Shown here: in pieces, positions 18,918 through 29,842 of the stretch
How the letters are laid out: each line of letters begins with the position of its first letter
Position numbering within the stretch: position 1 is the stretch's first letter
Source of the DNA: Cytidiella melzeri
Lineage: Eukaryota; Basidiomycota; Agaricomycetes; Polyporales; Irpicaceae
Direction: 5' to 3'
Assembly (NCBI GenBank): GCA_022592445.1
Contig: JABYQR010000470.1
Location: 1 to 29,872, forward strand
Length of the DNA stretch: 29,872 nt
Translations under genes and position numbers: made by a program
The notes under the pieces: generated by a model
Databases searched by the model: none
Told to the model about the DNA's origin: nothing
The model's input: the letters and a program-made list of their open reading frames with translations, nothing else

Positions 18918-19478
18918 TATTTCTTTGAACGCACGTGATCGGCTGCCACACATATTCGCCCACGGACATTCATCATTCACCATCTCGTCCTCAGACTCCG
19001 AGTTGTCGTGAACAATCTCCTCTCCCTCGAGGTCCTCATCAGTATCCCTCCCTCCACTAGGCTCCTCGTTGCCCGCTGAATTGTCCCCCGTAATCAAATG
19101 ATAGATTAACAACCATAAGATCGGCTGCTGTGCCCGGATCGTCATTGCCATTTCTTCCATACGGAACTCCCGGATTTGATGTGGCTGCACGTGGAGAATA
19201 TTGAAGTGGAGATTGCAATTGTCATGTGATAGATCATGTAAAGCAGATGAGTACCTTGCTGTCATACAGTCGTGCGCCCACGAGACGGTGGTACTCTGAC
19301 ACTCCGGGAGATGATAGATCACTCCATGGGTTTCTCTCGCCCGTGCAACAAGGTCCTGGAGCAGGAAAGGAAAGGGGTGCTGCAAACCTTGGTGAAGCAA
19401 GACCGAGGTGGTGAGATCAACCAAGCTAATTCTGTGGCGCTCCAGATGGACCAGGATCTCTCGAATGGCTGTGGCCAT
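18918..19478 (-). pseudogene. DUF6589-family protein, N-terminal fragment (in X)
   Basis: The open exon of 187 codons starts MATAIREILVHLERHRISL and contains LLQDLVARA, SWAHDCM, SSALHDL and QIREF, aligning throughout with the copy at 20224-20763. After KEI a GTAAG splice site occurs at the same place as in that copy, and the following intron sequence is still similar for about 50 bp, but the remaining exons are absent. The acidic segment at about residues 135-165 differs in length between copies. DUF6589 proteins are large multicopy proteins of Agaricomycetes of unknown function. The terminal-repeat context here suggests a transposon protein. Confidence 0.7.
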
Positions 19479-20223
19479 GGTGGTAAGTGATTCTTACTTT
19501 GCGCGCGGTAAAATGATAATGAATTACGCAGGTGTCGCGTGAGCTTGTTACAGTATTGGTGCATCACAGGAAAAGGAAATAATCATATATAACTAATTAC
19601 TCAGAGAAGTAGGAAACAAGCAGACACCTCCATTGTGTAGAGTAGGCTGTTAATTACGTTGTAGAGTAGAAATGAAGCTTACGGTAACCATTGCACGGTA
19701 CAAGTAAAGGGGAGAAAGGGGAGGGACAAATGTTAGTAGCCGCGCACGCCACACAAGCTTGCGCCACCAAGCTGAAGCCGGTGCTCAATTTGGGTAGGCT
19801 GGCGCTTGTCACTCTGGAGCCCGCTGTTTACTAGTGTTTGGTGCCAGCCGTCCTAGAGAGCTTGGTAGGAGTAAGGGTGAAAATTTTGATTGTGCTTCTA
19901 TTTATGGCAATATTCTTATATAATCACATCAGTTAACAATAATATCAATAATTCGTTATCTCTATATTTGGTATATGTCATCACATGTTTATAACATATC
20001 ATTCTCCGTCAACTCCCGCGAGACAAGTCCTACCAAGCTCGATAGGGCAGCTGGGTAAGAGCCTGGGCTGGCACCAAACAACTGTAAAAAGCGGGCTCCG
20101 GAGTAACAAGCACCTTCCCTACCCAAACGGGAACTGGTAGCCTTTGTGGTGTCCGCGCTATCTGTCCGAGTCGCTGTGGCACAGGAGTAGTAAATAAATC
20201 TTGAATTCTCACCGCGCTCAGCT

Positions 20224-21735
20224 ATGTCTGGTTGTATCCGAGAAATCCTAGCTCACATGGAACACCAGAGGATCAGTTTGGCTGAGCTCACGGCCTCTGT
20301 GTTGCTGCATCGAGGTTTTCAGCATCCATTCCCATTCCTTCTTCAAGATCTCGTCGCACGCGCCGCCAAAATCCACGGTGTCCTCTATCAATGCACAGAG
20401 TGTCGGGATACCACTGTTTTGTGGGCACATGACTGCATGACTGCAGTATACTCATCTGCGCTCCATGATCTATTGTGTAACAATCGCGATCTTCATTTCA
20501 ATATCACCTACGCCGAGCCACAACAAATTCGAGAGTTTTGTATGGAGGATATGGCAACAACAATCTGGAAACAGCAGCCAATGCTATGGTCGCTGATATA
20601 CCACCTAGTTGCTGGTGATATGTCAACTGGTGACGAGGAGCCTGGCAGTGGGAGGGATGACTCGGATGATGAAGCCAATGGAGGTGACAACGAGAGAGTG
20701 GCCGGCAATGACTATCCATGGAGGAGTATGCAGGGTAATAAACTGCGTGCAATGAGAGAGATTGTAAGCTCACATATTAATCTTCAAGCTGACATACTCA
20801 CATCCTTGATAACGAAAAACTGTGACTATATTGAGCCAGCTGCTGCAGTCGCGATACATGAAGTGTAATACACTTCAGAGCGTGATGGGGATATTTCTTC
20901 ATTTGTGCAACACACCCGAAAAAGTGATCAAGGTCCTCGCTCGCATGGGGATCTCTGTCTCCCTGACTTTGATACATTGAGCAATACACTCTTTGAAGTC
21001 AGAGTGTTCCACCGACATTCAAAAATTAGGACGTACCCTATCTGCATCTTACGCTTACGACAACTTCAATGTCAAGTTCTCAACCGGAATTCCAACTGTT
21101 GACAGTTCTGAAGATTTGATGGTTCACCTCACATCTGGCACCCTCATCCGTTTAGAGCATGGTGTCACAGCAGACGATCTCCGCTGTGCTGATGAGCTCT
21201 GGAACAACAGCCCTAATAATTCCTATGCTAAAAATCCCATCCCCTTCCTGCCATACCAGAGACTGCAGTTTCTCCACACTCTACACCCTGAGGACCATGA
21301 CAACAGTGCCCCTCGTCTCACCAGACGAGGTTTGTTCCGTTTGTATCTGTTCAAGAAAACACTATTCAGATACGGCCCACAATATTTCAAGGACTTGCAG
21401 CAGTCACTTGCCGCTCCTGATCCTGTCGAGCAGATACCTGTCTGTAAAGCGCACCAAGTTCCCTTGCATGCGATGGATATCAACCAGTCGAAAGTATCTG
21501 GCAACATTGATGCACTTCTTGAGATGCTCACTCAAGCTGGTGTTGGCAATGCAGAGACCGCGGCAAAGGCCAAGACTGAGATGGCCGACATTGGAGATAT
21601 GGTTCAGCTGGTTCACGGCGACCTCGGAACAATGGAGCGAGTGCTCAGTGCCATAGAGAGGAGAGCCATTGATGTGACATCTACTGCTAGATTGCAGTTT
21701 GTTGTCTTTGTGTTTGGGCTATTTCACTTGAAGAT
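20224..21735 (+). pseudogene. DUF6589-family protein of element Y (stop codon, copia insertion)
   Basis: Exon 1 is 20224-20763, the intron is 20764-20839, and exon 2 runs from 20840 to the copia insertion. The joined frame reads ...RAMREI|LLQSRYMKCNTLQ..., then GIFLHLCNTPEKVIKVLARM, YAYDNFNVKF, MVQLVHGDLGTMER, and RLQFVVFVFGLFHLKI. These are the central landmarks of DUF6589. An in-frame TGA at 20978-20980 sits where related proteins usually have Arg in I(N/H)RAI, so a CGA-to-TGA transition is likely. At 21736 the LTR of copia 1 begins directly after GLFHLKI, so the C-terminal part is displaced to beyond the window. The gene is thus broken twice. Its ATG lies about 160 bp inside the shared terminal motif ggctggcaccaaaca. 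Confidence 0.8.
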
Positions 21736-21906
21736 TGTTAGAAGGCTATGCAAGTAGAAGAAAGCGTTGAGAGAGTAAGACTGAGGGAAATCACACAGTG
21801 GAAGTTGGGGATCAAAAGTGCTTATCGTTGCATTGATCAGTTTAAGTCTTATATACGGTAACTACGGCACTCGTACGTTAAGCGTCTAATTTAATATAGT
21901 TGAACA
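21736..21906 (-). repeat. 3' LTR of copia element 1 (171 bp)
   Basis: The plus strand begins TGTTAGAAGG and ends GTTGAACA. The right copy starts at 26708. A polypurine tract (ggggag on the minus strand, 21907-21912) abuts it. The 5 bp outside are aagat. Confidence 0.8.
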
Positions 21907-21913
21907 CTCCCCT

Positions 21914-24900
21914 TCAAGCACGAATATGAAGTAGTTCATTGAAGTGCTTGAGTTTTTCGAGAGGTAGTGCTTTAGTAAGTGTATCAGCACGTTGATCGTT
22001 AGAAGATATGTGATGAATAGTTATATACTTCTTGAGTACACGATCGCTGATGAAATTCTTACAAATTTCGAAGTGTTTAGTCTGTTGCAAATGTTGCTCG
22101 TCAGGTGAGCTAACAATGGCAATAGTTGATGCACTGTCAGTATACATTTTGACAGGATCCATAGTAAAGTTAAGTAGTTCATCAATGAGAGCTTTTAAAT
22201 ATATAGCCTCAGTTGACGCATGCGCTAAGGCATATAATTCGGCTTCAGTGACCGATAGTGTTATGGGTGAACTGCGCTTACTTGACCAAGAGATAAGCGA
22301 GTCATTGTATGTAAAGGTGTAGCCCATTATTGGTTTATTGCCGTATGTAGTCATACCGTCAGAATCAGCGTATCCGACAAGTGAAGTATTAGTAGTAGTT
22401 GCTTGGTTTCCTAGGACAAGCCAGTAATCGCACGTTCCCTTCAAGTATAGGTAACACTGTTTAGCTGCAGCGAAGTGTTCCTTAGAAGGGTCAGCTAAGT
22501 ATTGTGCAAGTTGACCAGTGCAGTATGCAACGTCTGGTCGAGTACAGTCAGCGACGTATCGTAAACCACCGACTAAAGACATGTATTGTTTAATAGCGTC
22601 AGCGTCCTTACGAGGTTCTTTCGAGTCACGGGGGGCTAAGTTGTGCTCGTGTATCATAGGTGTACGGCGTGTATGATCATGGTCAAAGTTGTTTTGTTTG
22701 AGTATAGTTTGGATATAATTGCATTGACAAAGCTTGATAACACCAGAGGCTTTGTCGTAATCGATCTCCATGCCAAGCATCCAGTGGATAGTACCACCGT
22801 TTGTTACTTTGACATGTTGTCTAAGTGCTATCTCAAATTGTTCAGCGACAACAGAAGTAATAGTACAGAGAGTAATATCGTCGACATGAACAGCGAGTAT
22901 AAGTATTAGTTTGTCTCCCTTGTAAAGGTAGAAGACAGCGTTATCATAGTCTGAATGCTTGAGTCCAAGTTGGAAAAGTATATCACATAGTACCTTGTAC
23001 CAGCGATGTCCGGCTTGTTTAAGGCCATAGATAGTTTTGCGTAGTTTAAGTACCCAGCCCTTAGGCAAGTTGGGCAGTAAGTCGCCAGGCGGCGGACGAA
23101 GATAAAGATCTTCATCATCGTTAATTTTACCGTATAAGTAAGCAGACTTAACATCGAGTTGGTTAATCTTGAAGTGTAGTGAAGCCGCAAGTGTAAGTAT
23201 GAGTTGCATAGAACTCATGCGCACGACTGGAGCGAACAAGTTGTTTGCATAGTAATCAATACCATCGCGCTGAGAGTATCCTTGCACAACGACTTGAGTT
23301 TAGTAACTTTGCCATGTTCGTACTTGGTCTTGTAGACAAAGCGAGAACCAGTAATGTTGGCATTTGGCGGCGGGATACAGTATTCCCAAGTGCCGAGTTG
23401 TTCTAGTGTATCAACCTCAAGTTTCATAGACTTAAACCAATCGTCTTTGAGAGGGTGATTAAGTACATCTTTGAAAGTGACAGGGTCACCGACGTCCTCA
23501 GCATAGTAAGCGTTAAACTCAGTTAAGTAGAAAGCAATGTTAGTGTCTACTTCGTTGTAGTTTAGACCACGAGCTTTACGCGATAGTTGAGGAGTTCTGT
23601 TGGAACACCTTGAACCAGTAGGGTCAGGCTCGTCGATTTCCATTGGTTCTATGTGAGGGTTGTCCTCAAGTTCAAGTTGTTTTTCAGTAGTAACTTTTTT
23701 GACATTTGGTTCTTTCTCCCCTTCAATTTGTATCGTAGAGTCAACAAATTGCAAGTTACGTTCAACTCCGACACGTTGTCCAAAGTAAACATAGTGACCT
23801 TTAGAGTGTTCAGCAAAGCCTATCCAGACTCCCCTTTTACCCTTAGATGCTAGTTTATTTGTGCGATATTCGTTGTATACGATGCACGGCTGACCGAAGA
23901 CTTGAAGTTCATCAAGGTTAGCATCAGTGCCATATTGCTTAATGTAAGGAGTTTTGTAGTTAAGTATAGTACGAGGAGAACGATTGTACACATACATTGC
24001 GTATAACGCAGCGTACCACCATAGTCGATTTGGTAAAGATGCAGTATGCAGGTTTACTTGAATCAAGTTCATAATAGTTTGATGTACACGCTCAGCAACA
24101 CTGTTTTGCTGAGGAGTATCATGTACAGTAAGACGTAGTATAGTTCCTTGAGTTTTCAAGTAAGCAGTCATAGCTTTACTGGTAAAGACACCGTCGTTAT
24201 CGGCTTGAAGTATCTTAACACAAATACCATATTGCGTCAAAAGTTCAGTAGAGAAAATGACCCATTGAGTATAGGCGTCATCTTTAGTAACTAGTGGTGC
24301 AAGTACTAACCATCTAGTAGCATTGTCGATGATAGTCAACCAGTATTTATGTTTACCAGTAATCGACGCTGTGGGTAGAGGCCCAAAGATGTCGATATGA
24401 AAGTGAGCTCCGAAAGCTTCAGCTAGCGATGAAGAACAAAGTTTAAGTACCGTATTGCGATGGATATTGTTAAGTAAACAATCCTCGCACGGAGTTTCAG
24501 TATGGTCAGTTATATGATCAGTAATGATTGATGAAGTTTGAAGTAGTTTCTTGATCATGAAGTAACTGAGATGACCGAGTTTTTTATGAAGTTCAAGTAA
24601 AGTAATGCCAGTTCTATGCACGCTTGCTGAAGAAGTCACTCGAGTTGATGATAGCGTGTATAAATCAATTGATTTTCTAACAACAGCCACACAAGTCGAG
24701 TTTGAGTTGTATATAGTACAGAGTCCATGATCGAACGTAAACCAATAATCAGAGTCCAATTTTCCAACGCTGATTAAGGTAGAGTTGAGTTGAAGTAGAC
24801 GTTCTTTAGCCAGAGTTCAGTAAGCTTACCACTTTCCTGCTCCACCTCGAGTACCATGTCACCAGCGAGTTTCAAAACTAGTTGTTCTGAGTTGGCAACA

Positions 24901-26652
24901 GTCAGTACAATAGTTGGTACGGAGTGGACATTGAAAAGTAAGTCTCTATACGGCGTACAGTGTATAGTCGCGCCAGTATCAAGAATGTGTATCGACTCGT
25001 CTGTTGACGAAGTTGCATACAGTGGAAGTAGAGTAGCAAAAGTAGTAGTAGTAAGCGAAGTACTTACATGCATAGTGACGTCAGACTCAGAGAGAGCCGA
25101 CACCCACGTGCTCTGGTTGCGACGAGGAGTAGTGGTCGACGGACCAGCAACAGCGGGAGTGGCAACAACAGCGGTGGCAGTGGCAACTTTGCCCTTCGCA
25201 CCAGCAGAGACAGACTTCCGGGTAATACCCTTCCTCTTCATTGCTTCCTTGGACTTCTCTGTCCAGGGCAAAGGGCAAGTAGGCGTCGTGTGGCCTGTTT
25301 GTTACAGTTGTAACACTTCATCTTTGAAGTGTCACGAACAGACTTCTCCTTAGAGTAAGAAGCAGCAGCCGCACAAGTGGAGGAAGTGGCTTTCGCCAGA
25401 CGTTCGACACATTTGTTGACTGCTGGCGACGCGGTGGAAGAACCACCAGCGGGCCTATCGCGAGGGACGAGGGTTGACGAACCCTGAGACCGAGAGCGGT
25501 CAAGTGGGTGAGCGAGTCGCCAGCTATGGAAGTCGCGGCAAAGCTCAACACTCAGCGAGATGGGGTTGTAGTTGTATTTCTTGCCAACAGGAGTACGAGA
25601 ATGCACACCAGCCTTGTAGCTAGCGCAAGTATGCGTATAGGCAGGGGGAATGATGCTGACAAGGGCAGAGTAGAAAATGTGCTGAGGGAATTCAATCCCC
25701 TTGGAGAGAATCTTTGAGTACAAGTTGTGCGCGTTGTTGAGTAGTTTGTCCATTTTGTGAGCAGGACGGTGGAGGGAGAAAAGTTGGAAAATTCTGTTTG
25801 CGTCTGACATAGTGAGAGTCGGCTCGAAACGTTCGGAGAGTTTCTCCATCAGTCTGTGAGGCGCGGTGTTGTTGAGATAGTTCGCCATCACAGAGTCCGC
25901 AATGTGTCCTGCCAGGACATTGAAGACGGCCAGTTGGACCTCTTGAGGAATGGTCAGACCACCCCTATAGCTGTAGAAGTCGACAATGGTCGACATTGCA
26001 GTATTGACGCGGAACTTCCACATCGGCCAGGTATCTGGACCTGTGAGTTTGCCAACGTCAGCGAAGGCTTTGTGGACGTCGCTAAGCGACATAGTATACT
26101 CCGCGTTGTATTTTGAAGGCACGGAAAGGAGGGACAACACCGCTCGTGTGGAGTCAGTAGGGCCCAATGGCGAGGGGGAAGGTGCACGATAGGCTCTGGG
26201 CAGTTTGCCCTGTCACCTTTCGTGCACCTCGTCGTTGTCCATAGGATCATCGCTATCGTCTGACAATGGCTTAGTGGGGTGACAATGGGCAAAGTCGTCG
26301 CAAAGAGTGTTGAATGGAGTGCATCGACGGTCTGAGGGGGGTGCTGAGACTCGACGTGTTGCTGTGATGCGGGCAGTTGGTTGGTTGACAACAGCTGAGG
26401 TAGTAGAGACATTGGGGCGTGGTCAGAAGGTGCAGGTCCTGGGGTACCAGCGCAAGAAGCGGAAGACATTGTAGGTTGTTGAGAAGGAGTAGGAGCAAAA
26501 GGAGGAGTTGGAGTAGGAGTGAAGACAGGGGTACGTCTCCTGCGAGTGATACAAGGAATGGTGCCTCGAAGAAAGTTGGTTTGCTTTTGTTCATGTGTAG
26601 AACGACAAGGTTGAGACTGATCAGCGGGATCAGAGCTCATCAACTGGTGCAT
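21914..26652 (-). pseudogene. Copia element 1 gag-pol polyprotein (frameshifted)
   Basis: The Gag N-terminus is Pro/Ser-rich with a frame change near 26290 and an in-frame TGA near 26215, then a Gag body (25238-26167; WPMWKFRV, LMEKLSERF). A CCHC knuckle starts CYNCNKQ; one base is missing at about 25293, so GHTTPTCP continues in the next frame. Protease has DTGATIHC (24774-25271). A further shift at about 24775 precedes pre-integrase (HKKLGH...CEDC) and integrase (HIDIFGPL, ILQADNDGVF, NSVAERVHQ supply D, D and E). A third shift at about 23285, with several bases missing, precedes reverse transcriptase (QGYSQRDGIDY, LDVKSAYLYG, YGLKQAGHRWYK, AVHVDD in place of YVDD) and RNase H (GYADSDG, EAELYALA), ending ...LLHIRA at 21914. 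Several independent breaks mean it cannot make its proteins. Confidence 0.9.
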
Positions 26653-26694
26653 GTGAGTGAAGAGAGTAATAGGAGTAAGGTAGTGAGCTTATCT

Positions 26695-26707
26695 GGGGCT
26701 CATAACC
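26695..26707 (-). other. Primer-binding site, initiator-tRNA-Met anticodon arm
   Basis: The minus strand reads GGTTATGAGCCCC directly inside the 5' LTR. This complements GGGCTCATAACC, the anticodon arm (CAT) of initiator tRNA-Met. It therefore fits the half-tRNA priming known for copia-type elements rather than priming from the 3' end. Confidence 0.65.
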
Positions 26708-26851
26708 TGTTAGAAGGCTATGCAAGTAGTGGAGAGCGTTGAGAGAGCAAGACTGAGAGGGACCACACAGTGAGAGTTGGGGACCAAAAGTGCGTGTCGT
26801 TGCATTGATCAGAGTAAGTCTTATCTATACGGTAACTACGGCGCTAGTAAG
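26708..26851 (-). repeat. 5' LTR of copia element 1, partial
   Basis: It starts TGTTAGAAGGCTATGCAAG like the left LTR and can be followed to ggcgctagtaag. There the LTR of copia element 2 begins with TGTTTGAAAG. The missing remainder should lie beyond the right edge of the window, behind copia element 2, preceded by a copy of gtaag. Confidence 0.75.
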
Positions 26852-27374
26852 TGTTTGAAAGTTACGAGTATAGGGGATGACTAGGAGAGTCAACTAACTC
26901 TGGGAGTAAGTGTCTTGTTATTTCTCTGCTCTCAAGGAGCGGTATATATACATGTCTGTAACTAGATTACTAATTCTACAGTAATGTCATATGAGTAAGG
27001 ATTGGTAAGGATTGGTAATCCTATGAGTAATGATTGGTAATGCACAGTCCTGCTTGCTAATACTACTGAATAGAGAATGTAAGCGATGACTGAGCATCCT
27101 ACATAACTGAATGGTGCTGACTGAGCCTTTAGTAAGCTCAATACATTTGGTATATGAAATATGAGTCATGCAGAAGCCTCATGGTACTTCTGCTATTCAG
27201 TCATGAAAACTACTGGAACACGATGCCATATGGTGCAAGTATCGCATCGTGTGTGACCATAAGGATGGTGGAATCACATGCTATGTACTATCTGATCTTA
27301 TCTATCTACATATCTAATCTATATTGTCCATAGATCTGATGTCCAATAATCAGCGATACAATCTCGCTTTGACA
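26852..27374 (-). repeat. 3' LTR of copia element 2 (523 bp)
   Basis: On the minus strand it begins TGTCAAAGCGAG after the polypurine tract aagtgggag (27375-27383) and ends TTTCAAACA. A TATATATA-like box lies at 26942-26951 and could serve as promoter in the 5' LTR copy. A short tandem repeat (ggattggtaa) occurs near 26998-27020. The sequence differs completely from the LTR of copia 1, so this is a separate family. Confidence 0.8.
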
Positions 27375-27431
27375 CTCCCACTTGATGCCAACATCATTTT
27401 GCTTTGAGCTACTTTGAATGACAGCATCTCG

Positions 27432-29842
27432 TTAGGGTGCAGTGAAGTTCACTAGTCCAAGACTCCCACTGAATTTAGACTGTTTCTGAAATGCCAATGA
27501 CTTGGTCATAATATCCGCAACTTGGTCTTCAGTTGGGATGGCATAGAGTTCTGCCTTTTTGTCTTCATTTATGAACTCGCGAACATAGTGGTAACGAATG
27601 TCAATGTGCTTTGAACGAGCTTCAATCTTTGGATTCTTTGTGAAGAAGATGGCACCATGGTTGTCGCAATAGATCGTAGTGGGACCTCTTGGTGACATAT
27701 CCAATTCCGTAAGCATAGTACGTATCCAAGCACACTGCCTCGCTGTGTCGCATAATGCCATGTACTCTGCTTCCATTGAAGAGAGTGCTACGGTCTTCTG
27801 TTTCCTCGAGACCCATGACACTGCGCCTTTGGCCAGAAGGAATGCATAGCCAGTAGTGGAGTGTCTATCGTCTTTGTTCTCAGCCCAGTCTGCGTCTGAG
27901 TACCCAACTAGTCCAGATTGGCTGCGTCCATCATACTTGATAGCATATGACTGAGTACCAAGTAGATAACGGAGTATGTACTTCGCAGCATTCATATGGA
28001 TCTGAGTGGGATTTGACATATACTGAGAAAGACGTATGACAGCATATGAAATGTTGGGACGAGTACCAACCATAACATATATGAGTGTACCAATCAAGGC
28101 TTGATACAAACTCCTAAGCTCATGTTCCGCTGTATAGTTGGAATCTGCTTTACAAAGTTCTAGTCCAGATGGTAAAGGTGTACGGGCAGGATTAGCATTG
28201 ATCATTTGAAAACGTTTAAGAGCATCTTCAATGTACGACCCTTGAGAAAGGTAGAGTGTACGCTCTTTACGATTTCTATGCACTTGCATGCCTAGGATTA
28301 GCTTTGCTTCTCCTAAGTCACACATCTCATATTGATTCATGAGATTTGTTTTGAGTGCTTTGATCCCAGCTTTATTGTTGCCAATAGGAAATATATCATC
28401 AACATAGAGGATAAGCATCAAATTCCCCCCTTGTTGGTGATATATGTATACACCAGCATCGGACTCAATACGTTCAAAGCCTAAAGCTACAAGCGTATTG
28501 TGTATTTTGATATTCCAAGTTCGTGAAGCTTGTTTAAGCCCATAAATGGCTTTCTTAAGCAAACAAACATGGTTCTCTTTTCCCTTCTCTACGAAACCTT
28601 CTGGTTGTTCCATATAGATTTCCTCATCCAGTTCGCCGTACAGGAATGCTGTTTTTACGTCCAGTGCCTCGACTTCCCAATTCTCGAGTGCAGCTATAGC
28701 TAGTAGCGTGCGGATGGACTCAAAACGTGTGACTGGTGAGAAGGTTTCTTGATAATCGATTCCTTCAACTTGCGTGAAGCCTTTTGCTACAAGACGTGCT
28801 TTGTAACGACTGTCAGATTTGACTGCAAAGACCCATTTGCATTTTACTATTTTCCGTGAAGGGTCTGGTCGTTTAACAAGCTTCCAAGTGCCATTCTTCA
28901 TTTGAGAAGCAATTTCATCTTGTGCAGCAGCATACCATAAATCTCTATTGTCACTTTTCATCGCTTGTTTCCAAGTCTGAGGAAATTTGTTCATTGCAAA
29001 CGCCGTGACATATGAAGACAATATATGTTCTAGAGATTCAGATTGACCCTCCGATTGACTCGGTAGATCAGATGGGAGATCAATGTTCGATTCCTCCGGT
29101 GTCGAAGGTAATCTAGAAGATCCAGGTACTGGATTAGACGCTGTACGTCTTACTGGTCCAGGTACTGCTGGCTTCGTTGATTCTCTCCATTTAGCCGTTT
29201 GCTCTTTTTGTCGCTTTTCAACACCCTTATCGCGTGCAACTGCCTGTTCATTACGCTTCACTTCGTCAACTGGATTAAAGCCAAGCGAAGGATTCTTTCC
29301 AGCAGTAGATCTCTTTGGTCGAGACAGTGGTTGCTGCTGTACTGGTTGACGTGCGTTTGAACGTGAAGGCTGAGGCAGTGCTTGCTGCGGTCTACTGACT
29401 GGTGTGCCGCGGGTATTACGACTGGGTGTTCTCGGCTGAGGTACAGGCTGCTGAGGAGGATTCTGCGGTTCTTGTTGTCTTGGATGATTATCATCTCTAT
29501 CATCAAGCTCATTGTGACCAGCATCATCGTCCTCATCAACAAAAGGTAAATCGTGATATCATGTAGAGGTTGTGGATTATTGTCAGATTGGGGTTGTTTG
29601 GAAAGAGAAGTATCAAGATCGGTACGATATGGGAAAGTATTCTCGTCAAACTTTACGTCGGTCGCTAAGACTATCTGTTGTTTATCCCAGAACCGGTAAC
29701 CCTTAAGACCAGGTTCATATCCAACAAATATCATAGGAGCTGCCTTGGCAGACAGCTTGTTCTGATGACGTTCCTTGTGTATAAAGACGTATGCGCGACA
29801 TCCAAATACACGAAGGCGAGAAATATCAGGTTTTTCACCCAA
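27432..29842 (-). pseudogene. Copia element 2 pol: integrase C-terminus, reverse transcriptase, RNase H
   Basis: The right part encodes the end of integrase (SRLRVFGCRAYVFI, PMIFVGYEPGLKGYRFWD). After a one-base frame change near 29555 the frame continues through an acidic, then Pro/Gln-rich linker (DLPFVDEDDDAG) into reverse transcriptase: KARLVAKGFTQVEGIDY, VKTAFLYGELDEEIYM, KKAIYGLKQASRTW, ILYVDDI with intact catalytic DD. RNase H follows (GYSDADWAE, SSMEAEYMAL, IYCDNHGAI, IDIRYHYVRE), and the stop is at 27432. The 609-codon block to about 29261, and upstream to 29555, is otherwise uninterrupted, so the element is younger than copia 1. Whether the frame change is real or an assembly error cannot be decided here. 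Confidence 0.88.

Larger units (their letters stand above)
18005..20065. mobile_element. Element X: 2.06-kb TIR element with helicase and DUF6589 fragments
   Basis: Terminal inverted repeats of about 255 bp (18005-18258 and 19810-20065) begin CAGGCTC[C/T]TACCCAGC. A 9-bp direct repeat, ggctggcac, flanks the element (17996-18004 and 20066-20074). Next to the left repeat a helicase N-terminus starts on the plus strand (18380); next to the right repeat a DUF6589 N-terminus starts on the minus strand (19478). They converge and meet at 18880-18917. X therefore looks like an internally deleted derivative of a larger element that carried both genes. The DUF6589 gene of element Y begins behind the same type of terminus. 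Confidence 0.7.
21736..26851 (-). mobile_element. Copia element 1 (degenerate, 5' LTR split by copia element 2)
   Basis: Order on the minus strand is 5' LTR (26708-26851, continuing beyond the window after copia 2), primer site, gag, protease, integrase, reverse transcriptase/RNase H, polypurine tract, 3' LTR (21736-21906). Integrase before reverse transcriptase defines Ty1/copia. The LTRs differ at more than a dozen positions over about 140 comparable bases by my eye count, mostly transitions, so it is not a fresh insertion. It interrupts the DUF6589 gene of element Y. Confidence 0.85.

Noticed and set aside
18005..20065. Helitron interpretation of element X because of the helicase
   Set aside because: Helitrons lack terminal inverted repeats and target duplications, whereas X has both, and the helicase is RecQ-like and not Pif1-like with a Rep domain.
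21914..26651. Plus-strand open frames antisense to copia 1 (22032, 22643, 24856, 25856, 26419)
   Set aside because: They are shadows of gag-pol in the opposite strand.
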